A stretch of DNA of 64,000 nucleotides, from positions 620,001-684,000 of the forward strand of contig JAEPLS010000001.1 in NCBI GenBank assembly GCA_017644325.1, read 5' to 3'. The stretch is from Prochlorococcus marinus CUG1438. Its GTDB lineage: Bacteria > Cyanobacteriota > Cyanobacteriia > PCC-6307 > Cyanobiaceae. The notes under the pieces were generated by a model. That model saw only the letters and a list, made by a program, of their open reading frames with translations, was not told the origin of the DNA and did no database searches. Made by a program: the position numbers and the translations under genes. Shown here one piece after another: positions 47,374 through 56,341 of the stretch (position 1 is the first letter of the stretch; each line of letters begins with the position of its first letter).

Positions 47374-48129
47374 TTATAATGGATTTTTCTCTGCCTTGCC
47401 AACTTTTCTTGGATAAATTGTTGGGCAAACATTTTTTGGTTGAATAAGAATAATATTTCGGGTACCTTTACTTCTCGGTAACAGAATCTTCTTTTTTTCT
47501 TTAAATTTTCCTCCTAATATTTCTAAAGTTTTTTCTAGATTTTTACTTTCTTCATCAGTCCATTTGCCACAGTATAAAACTCCTAAACCTTCTTTCTTTA
47601 GCATTGGTAATATATATTCTGAAACTGTTGATGGATTACTCACTGCTCTTGTGGTAGCTATATTGAAGCTATTTCTCATTGATGATTGATGTGCCACGTT
47701 TTCAATGCGATCATTAATTACATGAATATTGTTTTGGAAATTGATCTCTTTAATAAGACTTCTTAACGCATCTGTTTTCTTTTTGGAAGAATCAATCAGA
47801 TATATTTCTGAATTAGGATGAATTATGGCATAAGCTATACCAGGGAAGCCACAGCCAGATCCAATATCTAAAAATTTCTGATTATCAAAATTAATATTCG
47901 GAAAAGCTTTAAATGGCCAAATACTGTCAAAAACTTGAGATACCCAATAATCATCTCCATTAATTAATCTCGTTAAATTGGTTTTTTTATTTAATTCTTC
48001 AATTTTCATTTGCAATTCTTGAAACATAATTATTTCTTCTTTAGTTAGTAAGGTTGAAATCTCTTTGGGAATGTTTTGTTTTTTCATTTCGTTATAAATA
48101 TAAAATTCTTTACTAATTATTAAATACAT
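47374..48129 (-). CDS. rsmG: 16S rRNA (G527-N7) methyltransferase RsmG
   Basis: RsmG (GidB) methylates G527 of 16S rRNA. The SAM motif FLDIGSGCGFPGIAYAI and the later ATTRAVSNPST mark it clearly. The largest ORF has 251 residues, but the first 14 (MYLIISKEFYIYNE) look non-native; starting at Met15 (minus strand, 48087) gives MKKQNIPKEIS and a normal length. It ends 2 bp from the convergent aldo/keto reductase gene. Confidence 0.93.
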   Translation of the reverse strand: MYLIISKEFYIYNEMKKQNIPKEISTLLTKEEIIMFQELQMKIEELNKKTNLTRLINGDDYWVSQVFDSIWPFKAFPNINFDNQKFLDIGSGCGFPGIAYAIIHPNSEIYLIDSSKKKTDALRSLIKEINFQNNIHVINDRIENVAHQSSMRNSFNIATTRAVSNPSTVSEYILPMLKKEGLGVLYCGKWTDEESKNLEKTLEILGGKFKEKKKILLPRSKGTRNIILIQPKNVCPTIYPRKVGKAEKNPL

Positions 48130-48178
48130 TCTATTTAGTAAAAATTTATTAGAATTGCATTATTAATAAAAGATTATT

Positions 48179-48619
48179 TTGAAACGGAAAATTTCTTATT
48201 ACAAAATTTTAGGTGTAAATGAAAATGCATCAAATCATGAATTAAGAAAGGCATTTTGTAAACTCTCTATTGAGTTGCATCCTGATACAACTTCACTAGA
48301 TATTGAAGACGCGAAGGGTAAATTCCAAGAAGTTTTAGAAGCTTATGAAAATCTAAATAATAGTAATTTGAGGAAGAAATATGATAATAAAATGAAGGAA
48401 AAGTCCAGAAGTAAAAATAATTCTAATTTTTTGAATAATTTAATAATCGATTCTAATAATCAAAATATTGTGGGTAATAGAAGACCTTTTTCAAATGGAG
48501 AATTGTTTTCATTATTTCTTTTAATTATTATCATATCTATATGTTTGATCTGTTCAATTTTAATCGCATCATTTACAGGTAAAGAATTAGATACAATTCC
48601 AATCTGGCTAATCAAATGA
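48179..48619 (+). CDS. J-domain membrane protein (DnaJ-like)
   Basis: A type III J-protein of 146 residues. The J-domain covers about 6-68, with the HPD triad at H34-P35-D36, which stimulates Hsp70 ATPase. It lacks the G/F-rich, zinc-finger and substrate-binding domains of DnaJ. The C-terminus has one membrane helix (about 107-132). The start is TTG 48179. It probably recruits DnaK to a membrane. A DUF3143 gene follows after 14 bp, so the two may be cotranscribed. Confidence 0.88.
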   Translation: MKRKISYYKILGVNENASNHELRKAFCKLSIELHPDTTSLDIEDAKGKFQEVLEAYENLNNSNLRKKYDNKMKEKSRSKNNSNFLNNLIIDSNNQNIVGNRRPFSNGELFSLFLLIIIISICLICSILIASFTGKELDTIPIWLIK

Positions 48620-48633
48620 TTACTTAAAAATCT

Positions 48634-48891
48634 GTGAGTCTATCAAAAAAACCTATCAATCAAAATTCACTTCAATCTCTGGAATTATGGCTAACAGATT
48701 TGGGTGCTGTGAAGGATATTAATGATCCATCAAAATGGTATCTACTATTGTCTAATTGGAATGCCACTATTCTTTTTGAACAAGAAGATTTAAGTGTTAT
48801 CTGGGAAAGCGAGGGAAAAGAAACCAAAAGACTATTTTCATATTGCATTAACAGAGAAGATGTAGAAAATGCAATTCTCCAGGGACCTTAA
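48634..48891 (+). CDS. DUF3143 family protein
   Basis: The 85-residue protein matches DUF3143, a small cyanobacterial family often beside a J-domain gene. Distinguishing segments are LQSLELWLTDLGAVKDINDPSKWYLLLSNWNATI and SYCINREDVENAILQGP. No motif indicates catalysis. The start is GTG 48634. It converges on bioA with an eight-base gap. Function unknown. Confidence 0.8.
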   Translation: MSLSKKPINQNSLQSLELWLTDLGAVKDINDPSKWYLLLSNWNATILFEQEDLSVIWESEGKETKRLFSYCINREDVENAILQGP

Positions 48892-48899
48892 ATATGAAT

Positions 48900-50201
48900 T
48901 TAAATATTATCTAAGATTTGCCTTATTACCCAGTAACTTTTTTCTAATTGATCATCGGTTATACAAAGAGGCGGCAAAAGATAAATAACATTTCCAAGGG
49001 GCCTAATAAATAAACCTTTTTCCATTGCAAGATTCTTTATTTCTTTTCCAATCTTATTAAGATAACCTTTATTATTACCAATTTCTATATCGAAGGCAGC
49101 AATGGTACCTGTGACTCTAATCTTTTTTATGTAGGGTGATTTTCTAAATTTTATTAAATGAGATAAATGTTTTTCTTCGAGTGAAAGGTATTTTTGAGGT
49201 TCTTTTTCTAATAAATCAAGGCTAGCGTTAGCCGCGGCACAACCTAAAGGATTGGCCGTAAAACTATGTCCATGCCAAAAAGTTTTTCTTGGGGAATCAT
49301 CAATAAAAGATTGAAAAATATTTTCTTGACATAAGGTAATTCCCATCGGCAAAAACCCACCAGTTAAGCCTTTTGAAATACTTATTAAATCAGGAATGAT
49401 TTCTGCTTTTTGAAACGCAAAAAGTGTTCCACATCTCCCAAAACCAGTTAATACTTCATCGACAATTAATAAAGAATTATTATTTTTTATAGTTTCAGAA
49501 ACTTTTTTAATAAACTGGGGTCTAACCATATTCATCCCGCCTGCGCCTTGAACAAGAGGCTCAAGGATAACTGCAACTGTAGGAGTTTTAAGTAGATTTT
49601 CTAACTTTTGAATTGCCTCTTTTTCTTTGTTTTCTACTTTTTCATCATTCATCCAAGTAGATGGCCATGAGACTCTCCTAACTGGGAACATAAGATCATC
49701 GAAATTCTCATTAAAAATGTTTCTCTCACCTAAAGCCATTGCTCCGAACGTATCACCATGATATGCACCATCAAAGGCCACGATTTGAGATCTTGTTTCA
49801 CCTCTATTTTGCCATGATTGGAAGGCAATTTTTAACGCCACTTCGACTGCAGTAGAACCGTTGTCAGAAAAGAATAATCTTTCTAGTTTAGTTAATTTAC
49901 TAAGCCTTTCTGCCAATTTTTTTGCCTGCGGATGTAAGAAATCGGCAAAGATAACTTGTTCAAGATTTTTTGCTTGATTGAAAATGGCATCCGCAATATA
50001 TTCGTTACTATGACCATGAAGAGTTACCCACCAACTACTTATTCCGTCTATAAGTTCTTTTTTAGGATCTTTAGTGAATAAAAGGGCATCTTTACCATGA
50101 GTTACTTCTATTTGCGGTTTGCTGGTATTGATTTGTGTAAAAGGTGGCCAAATATTTGGGTGCCAATCTTGATTTGGAGCTTTTGAATCCAAAGATTTCA
50201 T
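48900..50201 (-). CDS. bioA: Adenosylmethionine-8-amino-7-oxononanoate aminotransferase
   Basis: BioA aminates KAPA to DAPA with SAM as amino donor, the penultimate stage of biotin synthesis. The 433-residue fold-type I PLP enzyme shows ISSWWVTLHGHSNEYI, GSTAVEVALKIAFQ, FDGAYHGDT, LIVDEVLTGFGRCG and the PLP lysine in SISKGLTGGFLP. It ends the bioF-bioK-bioC-bioD-bioA operon and overlaps bioD by four bases. Confidence 0.97.
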   Translation of the reverse strand: MKSLDSKAPNQDWHPNIWPPFTQINTSKPQIEVTHGKDALLFTKDPKKELIDGISSWWVTLHGHSNEYIADAIFNQAKNLEQVIFADFLHPQAKKLAERLSKLTKLERLFFSDNGSTAVEVALKIAFQSWQNRGETRSQIVAFDGAYHGDTFGAMALGERNIFNENFDDLMFPVRRVSWPSTWMNDEKVENKEKEAIQKLENLLKTPTVAVILEPLVQGAGGMNMVRPQFIKKVSETIKNNNSLLIVDEVLTGFGRCGTLFAFQKAEIIPDLISISKGLTGGFLPMGITLCQENIFQSFIDDSPRKTFWHGHSFTANPLGCAAANASLDLLEKEPQKYLSLEEKHLSHLIKFRKSPYIKKIRVTGTIAAFDIEIGNNKGYLNKIGKEIKNLAMEKGLFIRPLGNVIYLLPPLCITDDQLEKSYWVIRQILDNI

Positions 50202-50866
50202 TTAACTATTTTTGAATTTATGAGTGAGATCAACTTATTTTTAATGTCAAGTTCTTTCCATAATATATCTAAATTATTTGAGTCCATTTTTTTGATGTAA
50301 GGAAATTCAGTAATTAACGGAATACCACTAAATTCAACTAGAGTTTTTGGATTATCCAAGTGTTTTTCGCCGTTGACTACTAAACCTAAAATCTCAATAT
50401 TTCTTCGTTTTAAGGCCTCAATACTAAGAAGGGTATGATTAAGAGTACCAAGTGAGCTCTTACATACAAGTATTACCGGAAGATTCCATTGTTTTATTTG
50501 ATCTATTTGCAAAAAATTGCGTGTTATTGGAACCATTAATCCACCTGCAGTTTCTACAATTAATGAGCCTTTTACTTTTGGCAATCGCAACTTGTCAAAG
50601 TTAATAGTTTTTTGATCTATTTCAGCAGCCCAATGAGGAGATAGAGGTTTTGTAAAAACATAAGCTTCTTTAACTATTTTCTCTTTGCTCACTTGTGTAA
50701 GTTTTTGAACAGTTTGACTATCGGTTTGCGATTCAATACCACTTTGAATAGGCTTCCAATAAAAGGAATTTAACCCTTTAACGAAAAAAGAGCTTATTAA
50801 AGTTTTCCCAATATCAGTATCTGTTCCACAAATTATAAATTTGAAAATACTATCCTGAATACTCAT
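50198..50866 (-). CDS. bioD: Dethiobiotin synthetase
   Basis: BioD carboxylates DAPA and closes the ureido ring to give dethiobiotin. The 222-residue protein has the P-loop FIICGTDTDIGKTLIS, VETAGGLMVPI and LPVILVCKSSLGTLNHTLLS. It overlaps bioA and bioC by four bases each. Biotin synthase (bioB) itself does not appear in this window. Confidence 0.96.
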   Translation of the reverse strand: MSIQDSIFKFIICGTDTDIGKTLISSFFVKGLNSFYWKPIQSGIESQTDSQTVQKLTQVSKEKIVKEAYVFTKPLSPHWAAEIDQKTINFDKLRLPKVKGSLIVETAGGLMVPITRNFLQIDQIKQWNLPVILVCKSSLGTLNHTLLSIEALKRRNIEILGLVVNGEKHLDNPKTLVEFSGIPLITEFPYIKKMDSNNLDILWKELDIKNKLISLINSKIVK

Positions 50867-51633
50867 AATTTCTTCATAATTTGAATCTCAATTTGCCATG
50901 AAAGGTTCACTGTATTATTGTAATTCTTTGGCCAAGACTTTTGAATTGCTTTTAACTCTCTCACTGTTTTTCGTTTACAGTTTGTTGATTGTGCCCCTAC
51001 ATTTTTAATGCTTCTAAAAAGCTTATATACATCTTCAAAATTTTCAAGATAATTAAACTTTTCTGAATAATGTATTTCAGTTGATTTGAAATCTTTTAAT
51101 AATTCTTTAGAGCAAAGGAAATTAAGACCACTATATTCAATATCAATTTTTCTGCAAGTATCTTTCCATTCAGGAAAACAATCTTTTGTTGGATATGAAA
51201 TGATTAAAAAACCTCCAGGTGTTAATTTACTAAACCAATTTTTTATTATCTTTTCTGGGTTGTTTAACCAATGTACGCAAAAGTTGGATGTTAATAGAGA
51301 ACAGTTATTGATTTCAGGAGGTAAATCATTATTCAAATCCCATAGAATCTTTTTACTAGATAATTTATTCTCCAGAAGCATTTTTTTGCTGAAATCAATT
51401 CTGCATACTTTTTGGGAAGAAAATTTTTTTTCTATTTCATCAGCTAATAGTCCAGGACCTGATCCTAGATCTATCCATTCACCTTTTTTGGGAAGATTTA
51501 ATTCATTTATAAATTGAACAATCTTTTCTGCAAAACACTTCTGAATATTTGAATACTCTAAATACCGATATGCAGCATCATTGAAATTATTTTTTATTTT
51601 CTCATTCCACTTTTTTTTATCCATTTCAATCAT
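50863..51633 (-). CDS. bioC: Malonyl-[acyl-carrier protein] O-methyltransferase
   Basis: BioC methylates malonyl-ACP so it can enter fatty acid synthesis as a disguised primer for pimeloyl-ACP. The 256-residue protein carries the SAM motif WIDLGSGPGLLADEIE, LLTSNFCVHWL and the TPGGFLIISYPT segment typical of BioC. Its N-terminus FNDAAYRYLEYSNIQKCFAEKI agrees with the family. It overlaps bioK by eight bases and bioD by four. Confidence 0.92.
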   Translation of the reverse strand: MIEMDKKKWNEKIKNNFNDAAYRYLEYSNIQKCFAEKIVQFINELNLPKKGEWIDLGSGPGLLADEIEKKFSSQKVCRIDFSKKMLLENKLSSKKILWDLNNDLPPEINNCSLLTSNFCVHWLNNPEKIIKNWFSKLTPGGFLIISYPTKDCFPEWKDTCRKIDIEYSGLNFLCSKELLKDFKSTEIHYSEKFNYLENFEDVYKLFRSIKNVGAQSTNCKRKTVRELKAIQKSWPKNYNNTVNLSWQIEIQIMKKL

Positions 51634-52330
51634 TAAATTTATTAAGTAAAATCTCGTATAAATTTATATTATTCAAGCAATGACCTTGCTGAGCTAATTT
51701 AATTAAAATTGGTTTCTTATCAAATGTTTTATTTAAATAATCTAAAAAGTTATTATTTGATTCGTTGTCAAGAATCAAATCATTTTCTGATTTTATAAAA
51801 ATAAATTTGCAATCTTTTTTTAAAAATACTGGAAAATCTCTATTGATGTAAAGTTGTTTTAAATCACTTAAAAGAATAGTTTTATTTATACTATCTAAAC
51901 TTTTATAAAACATATTTTTAAAACTATTATTTATATCATTTGGCAAAAATGATCTACATATAAATTCTCTCAACATATCCTTAGGTTCATCTTTTATGAT
52001 TTTTTTTTCCATTCTTTTTAGAGATCTCAAAATAAATTTTCTCTTATTACTTTTAGGAAGAAAATTATTAAAAGAATTGATAAGAACAATATGAGTCGCT
52101 TCTTTTAAAATTTTTTTTGGCATTAAATGAAAACCATAAGAATGGCATAAAGTCATTCTGATTTGTTTTATAGAGTCGCTTTTAATCCATTTTGCTTGAT
52201 AATTATTTGCCGAAAAATAGCCTCTTTCATTATCTTGCCAATGCCAATTATTTTTTAAAAAATCAACTTTATAATCATCCCAGAAATGTTTATTTAGTCC
52301 CCATCCATGTTGAGTAATAATTTGTTTCAT
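51626..52330 (-). CDS. bioK: BioK-type pimeloyl-ACP methyl ester esterase
   Basis: The 234-residue protein sits between bioF and bioC, where the methyl-ester-cleaving hydrolase is expected. The start QIITQHGWGLNKHFW is alpha/beta-hydrolase-like. The nucleophile elbow is LCHSYGFH with Ser64 in place of canonical GXSXG, with His217 (QQGHCLNN) and Asp184 or Asp188 (KSENDLILD) as the other triad members. Picocyanobacteria use BioK in place of BioH, and this fits in position and length. The sequence is diverged, so the call rests partly on context. It overlaps bioF by four bases. Confidence 0.82.
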   Translation of the reverse strand: MKQIITQHGWGLNKHFWDDYKVDFLKNNWHWQDNERGYFSANNYQAKWIKSDSIKQIRMTLCHSYGFHLMPKKILKEATHIVLINSFNNFLPKSNKRKFILRSLKRMEKKIIKDEPKDMLREFICRSFLPNDINNSFKNMFYKSLDSINKTILLSDLKQLYINRDFPVFLKKDCKFIFIKSENDLILDNESNNNFLDYLNKTFDKKPILIKLAQQGHCLNNINLYEILLNKFND

Positions 52331-53466
52331 TTAAACTCTTTTAATACTGCAATGAAATTTTTTAGCAGATTAAAATCTAAATTTCTTCTTATTGTTATTC
52401 TGATTCTAGATTGTCCCACTGGCACAGTTGGAGGTCTTATAGCAATTGCTAAAAACCCATTTTCTTCAAGATATTTTTGTAGATAAATCGCCTTCTCTTC
52501 TTGGCCAACAATAATTGATAAAATGTGAGAATCTCCTTGAACTGGAAAACTAAAATTTTTAATAATTTCATCTTTCCATACCTTCGTAGAAGATAACAAT
52601 TCACTGCCCCATTCTTTATTTTCTAAAATTTTTTTCAAACCTTCTAGAGCCCCAGCAGCTAAAGATGGAGCAAGCGCGGTTGTGTACCTAAATGCCCCAC
52701 TTGTTTGGATAATATATTCACCAACTTCTGAATTTGAAGCAATGAAAGCTCCCCCGCTGCCAAATGCTTTTCCAAAAGTTCCAGTAATCATAGTTATATC
52801 CGAACGGCAATTAAAACTTAAACCCCTGCCTTCAGGCCCTAAGATTCCAATAGCATGAGCTTCGTCAACTAATAATTGAACACTATATTTTTTGCAAATT
52901 TCTGATATCTCTTTGAGCGGAGCAATCGAGCCCTCCATGCTATAAAGAGATTCAACAACAACTAAAATGGAATTTTTTGTAGTGTGAGATTTAATAATTT
53001 TATCTTCTAAATCTTTTAAATTATTGTGTGAAAATCGGACCAGTTTTGCTTGAGCAGCTTTGACTCCAACTAATAAAGAGTTATGGATCAATTTATCTGC
53101 TATTACGATACTATTTCTGTTCGCTAAAGCCTGGATAGCGGCTATGTTTGCTTGAAATCCGCTTGGGAAAAGTAGTACTTTTTGTTGATCAAGCCATTTT
53201 GCAAGTTCATTCTCTAACAATTTATGTATTGGTCTTGAACCGGTAATAAACCTAGAACTTCCTGAACCAATACCTTCTAAAAGGCTTATTTCGTAAGCAG
53301 CTTTTATTAAATCCTTGTCTCTACTTAATCCAAAATAGTCATTGCTGCATAAGTCTATAAGTTTTTTATTATGTGAATTTGAACTTAGAAGTTCGAATGG
53401 TTTTTTACCTAAAGAAAATGTTTTTAATTTACGGATTCTATTTTTTGGAATTTTTATTTTTTTCAT
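52327..53466 (-). CDS. bioF: 8-amino-7-oxononanoate synthase
   Basis: BioF condenses pimeloyl-ACP with alanine to give KAPA. The 379-residue PLP enzyme contains LCSNDYFGLSRD, GSGSSRFITGSRPIHKLLE, LLVDEAHAIGILGPEGRG and the PLP lysine in TGTFGKAFGSGGAF. It is the first gene of the operon. The 140-bp divergent spacer to the helicase gene must hold the promoters of both. Confidence 0.97.
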   Translation of the reverse strand: MKKIKIPKNRIRKLKTFSLGKKPFELLSSNSHNKKLIDLCSNDYFGLSRDKDLIKAAYEISLLEGIGSGSSRFITGSRPIHKLLENELAKWLDQQKVLLFPSGFQANIAAIQALANRNSIVIADKLIHNSLLVGVKAAQAKLVRFSHNNLKDLEDKIIKSHTTKNSILVVVESLYSMEGSIAPLKEISEICKKYSVQLLVDEAHAIGILGPEGRGLSFNCRSDITMITGTFGKAFGSGGAFIASNSEVGEYIIQTSGAFRYTTALAPSLAAGALEGLKKILENKEWGSELLSSTKVWKDEIIKNFSFPVQGDSHILSIIVGQEEKAIYLQKYLEENGFLAIAIRPPTVPVGQSRIRITIRRNLDFNLLKNFIAVLKEFK

Positions 53467-53606
53467 TTTGGCAAAATAAAATATAATGGATTTAATTAAA
53501 AAGATTTAGATTTACTATTAAAGTTTGCAAGGTATTTTTTGTTTATTTAATATCTATATAGATCATATATTAAGAAGTTAACTCATCCTCTCTTCAATCA
53601 CAATTA

Positions 53607-56333
53607 TTGCTTAATTTAGAGGAATATTTCCCCTTTCCGCTAGATGATTTCCAATTAGAGGCAATACGAGCTATTAATAGCGGAAATTCTGTTGTTTTAA
53701 CGGCACCAACTGGTTCGGGTAAAACATTGATAGGTGAATTTGCTATATATAGAGGTTTAGCTCATGAAAGCAGAGTTTTTTATACAACACCTTTAAAGGC
53801 CTTATCAAATCAAAAGTTTAGAGATTTTGCTAATCAATATGGTGAGAATAAAGTTGGTCTTTTAACTGGAGATATAAGTATTAATAGAGAAGCACCAATC
53901 TTAGTCATGACGACTGAGATTTTTAGGAACATGCTTTATGGCGAATTTGATGAATTTGATGATCCCTTAGGAAATCTAGAATCTGTAATTCTTGATGAAT
54001 GTCATTACATGAATGACCCCCAAAGAGGCACAGTTTGGGAGGAAACTATAATCCATTGCCCTACTAGAACTCAAATAATAGCTTTATCAGCAACAATATC
54101 TAATGCAGATCAACTACAAAATTGGATAGAAAAAGTTCATGGACCCACAATATTAATTAATAGTGATAAGAGACCAGTCCCACTTGATTTTATTTTTTGT
54201 AGTGTTAAAGGCCTCCATCCACTTTTAAATAATAAGGGTAATGGAATTCATCCAAACTGTAAGATTTGGAGAGCTCCTAAAGGGCAGAAAAGGAGAGGAA
54301 AAGTAGGTAGGATAATGCAACCAAAGTCCCCCTCAATTGGCTTTGTGATCTCGAAACTAGCTGAACGAAATATGTTGCCTGCTATTTATTTTATTTTTAG
54401 TAGAAGAGGATGTGACAAGGCTATTGAAAATATAAAAGATTTAACTTTAGTAAGTTATGTAGAAGCTAATATGATATCCCAAAAATTAGATGTTTATCTT
54501 AAAAATAATCAAGAGGCAATTAAAGATAAATCACAATGCGAGGCATTAAAGCGCGGTATTGCATCTCATCATGCTGGATTATTGCCTGCATGGAAAGAAT
54601 TGGTTGAGGAATTATTTCAGCAAGGTTTGATAAAAGTTGTTTTTGCAACTGAAACTCTAGCTGCAGGAATTAATATGCCCGCAAGAACAACCGTTATTTC
54701 CTCTTTATCAAAAAGGACAGAAGATGGGCATAGATTATTATTTAGTAGTGAATTTTTGCAAATGTCAGGAAGAGCTGGAAGAAGAGGAAAAGATACCCAA
54801 GGATATGTTGTTACATTACAAACAAGATTTGAAGGCGCTAAAGAAGCAAGTGCACTAGCTATTAGTAAACCAAATTCTTTAGAGAGTCAATTTACTCCAA
54901 GCTATGGAATGGTACTTAATCTTTTACAAAGTTATACTTTAGAAAAGTCTAAAGAATTAATTAAAAGGAGTTTTGGTAGTTTTTTGTATTTAGGTCAATC
55001 CTCAGGCGAGAATATAATTCTTGAAAATTTAGATAAAGATTTAACTAAATTAAAAAAAATTACATCTGACGTCTCATGGAAAGATTTTGATGACTACGAA
55101 AAATTAAAAAATCGTCTTAAAGAAGAGAGAAGGCTCTTGAAAATTTTAGAAAAACAAGCAGCAGAAAAATTATCAGAAGAGATCACTCATGCGCTCCCAT
55201 ATATTAAAGATGGAAGCCTAATTTTAATCAAAGCTCCTCAAATTAAAAGAAAAATTGTTCCAGGTTTAATTTGTAGGAAAATATATGAATCCCGAAAAAT
55301 TAAGAGTATATTGTGTTTGACAATGGATAATTTATTTATTCTTATAAAACCATCATGCATAGTAAGTATTTTTAATGATTTGGATGTAATTGATGTCTTA
55401 GGACTTGAAGCACCAAATATGTATTTTTCTGGAGAGGTTGTTAGGGGAGATGAGATGTCGCAGTGTTTCGCGGATCAAATTTTAGAAGTTTCTAGAAAAA
55501 ATGATTTACAAACTCCACAATATGATCTGACAACGGAAGTTTTGGCACAACAGCAACAAATTAATAATCTAGAAGAAGAAGTCACTGATCATCGCGCACA
55601 TAGATTCGGAGACTCCAGGAAATTAAAGAAATATAGAAAAAGAATTGTTGATGTTGAACAAGAAATAAATATGAGAAAAAAACTTCTTGAAGATAAAGAA
55701 AATCATAACTGGAGAACTTTTACCGATTTGATTAAAATTTTGATTCATTTTGGTTGTTTAAATGATTTGGAATTGACAGAAGTTGGACAAACAGTAGGTG
55801 CAATCAGAAGTGAAAATGAATTATGGATTGGTCTTGTTTTAGTTAGTGGTTATTTGGACGATTTAGATCCTCCTGAGTTGGCTGCAATTGTTCAAGCTAT
55901 ATGCGTTGATGTAAGGAGGCCTAATCTTTGGTGTAATTTCAAGCCTTCTTTAAAGGTAATAGATGTTTTTAATGAATTAGATGGTTTAAGAAAATTAGTC
56001 GCTTCTCAACAAAATAAGTTTCATATTGAAATTCCTATCTATTTAGAAACAGATTTGACTGGAATTATTTCTGAATGGGCAAGGGGAAAAAAATGGAAAG
56101 ATTTGGTTTTTAATACTTCATTAGACGAAGGTGATGTAGTAAGGATTATTAGAAGAACTATTGATGTCCTTTCACAAGTGCAATATTGTATTGGTGTTAG
56201 TAATAAATTAAAAAGCAAAGCAAAGCTAGCATTAAAAGCTATTAATCGTTTTCCTGTTTCTGAATCTAATGATCTTATAAAAGTCTCTGAAGATATTAAT
56301 CCTGCAACTAAAAGAATTGACAATAATTCTTAA
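53607..56333 (+). CDS. Ski2/Mtr4-like DExH RNA helicase
   Basis: A superfamily 2 helicase of 908 residues. Motifs seen are the Q-like PFPLDDFQLEAI, Walker A TAPTGSGKTLIGEFA, DECHYMNDPQRG (DExH), ALSATISN, the helicase C segment FATETLAAGINMPARTTV and the QMSGRAGRRGKD motif VI. A C-terminal rRNA-processing arch/DSHCT domain occupies about 700-880. The family member in cyanobacteria is a candidate RNA-decay or ribosome-maturation helicase. TTG 53607 is the only standard start in the frame, although the frame is open upstream to 53574. Confidence 0.93.
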   Translation: MLNLEEYFPFPLDDFQLEAIRAINSGNSVVLTAPTGSGKTLIGEFAIYRGLAHESRVFYTTPLKALSNQKFRDFANQYGENKVGLLTGDISINREAPILVMTTEIFRNMLYGEFDEFDDPLGNLESVILDECHYMNDPQRGTVWEETIIHCPTRTQIIALSATISNADQLQNWIEKVHGPTILINSDKRPVPLDFIFCSVKGLHPLLNNKGNGIHPNCKIWRAPKGQKRRGKVGRIMQPKSPSIGFVISKLAERNMLPAIYFIFSRRGCDKAIENIKDLTLVSYVEANMISQKLDVYLKNNQEAIKDKSQCEALKRGIASHHAGLLPAWKELVEELFQQGLIKVVFATETLAAGINMPARTTVISSLSKRTEDGHRLLFSSEFLQMSGRAGRRGKDTQGYVVTLQTRFEGAKEASALAISKPNSLESQFTPSYGMVLNLLQSYTLEKSKELIKRSFGSFLYLGQSSGENIILENLDKDLTKLKKITSDVSWKDFDDYEKLKNRLKEERRLLKILEKQAAEKLSEEITHALPYIKDGSLILIKAPQIKRKIVPGLICRKIYESRKIKSILCLTMDNLFILIKPSCIVSIFNDLDVIDVLGLEAPNMYFSGEVVRGDEMSQCFADQILEVSRKNDLQTPQYDLTTEVLAQQQQINNLEEEVTDHRAHRFGDSRKLKKYRKRIVDVEQEINMRKKLLEDKENHNWRTFTDLIKILIHFGCLNDLELTEVGQTVGAIRSENELWIGLVLVSGYLDDLDPPELAAIVQAICVDVRRPNLWCNFKPSLKVIDVFNELDGLRKLVASQQNKFHIEIPIYLETDLTGIISEWARGKKWKDLVFNTSLDEGDVVRIIRRTIDVLSQVQYCIGVSNKLKSKAKLALKAINRFPVSESNDLIKVSEDINPATKRIDNNS

Positions 56334-56341
56334 ATTTTTAT

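Noticed and set aside
51086-51517. Plus-strand ORF of 143 codons opposite bioC
   Set aside because: Antisense to bioC, whose SAM motif and operon position are clear; no family resemblance in the shadow.
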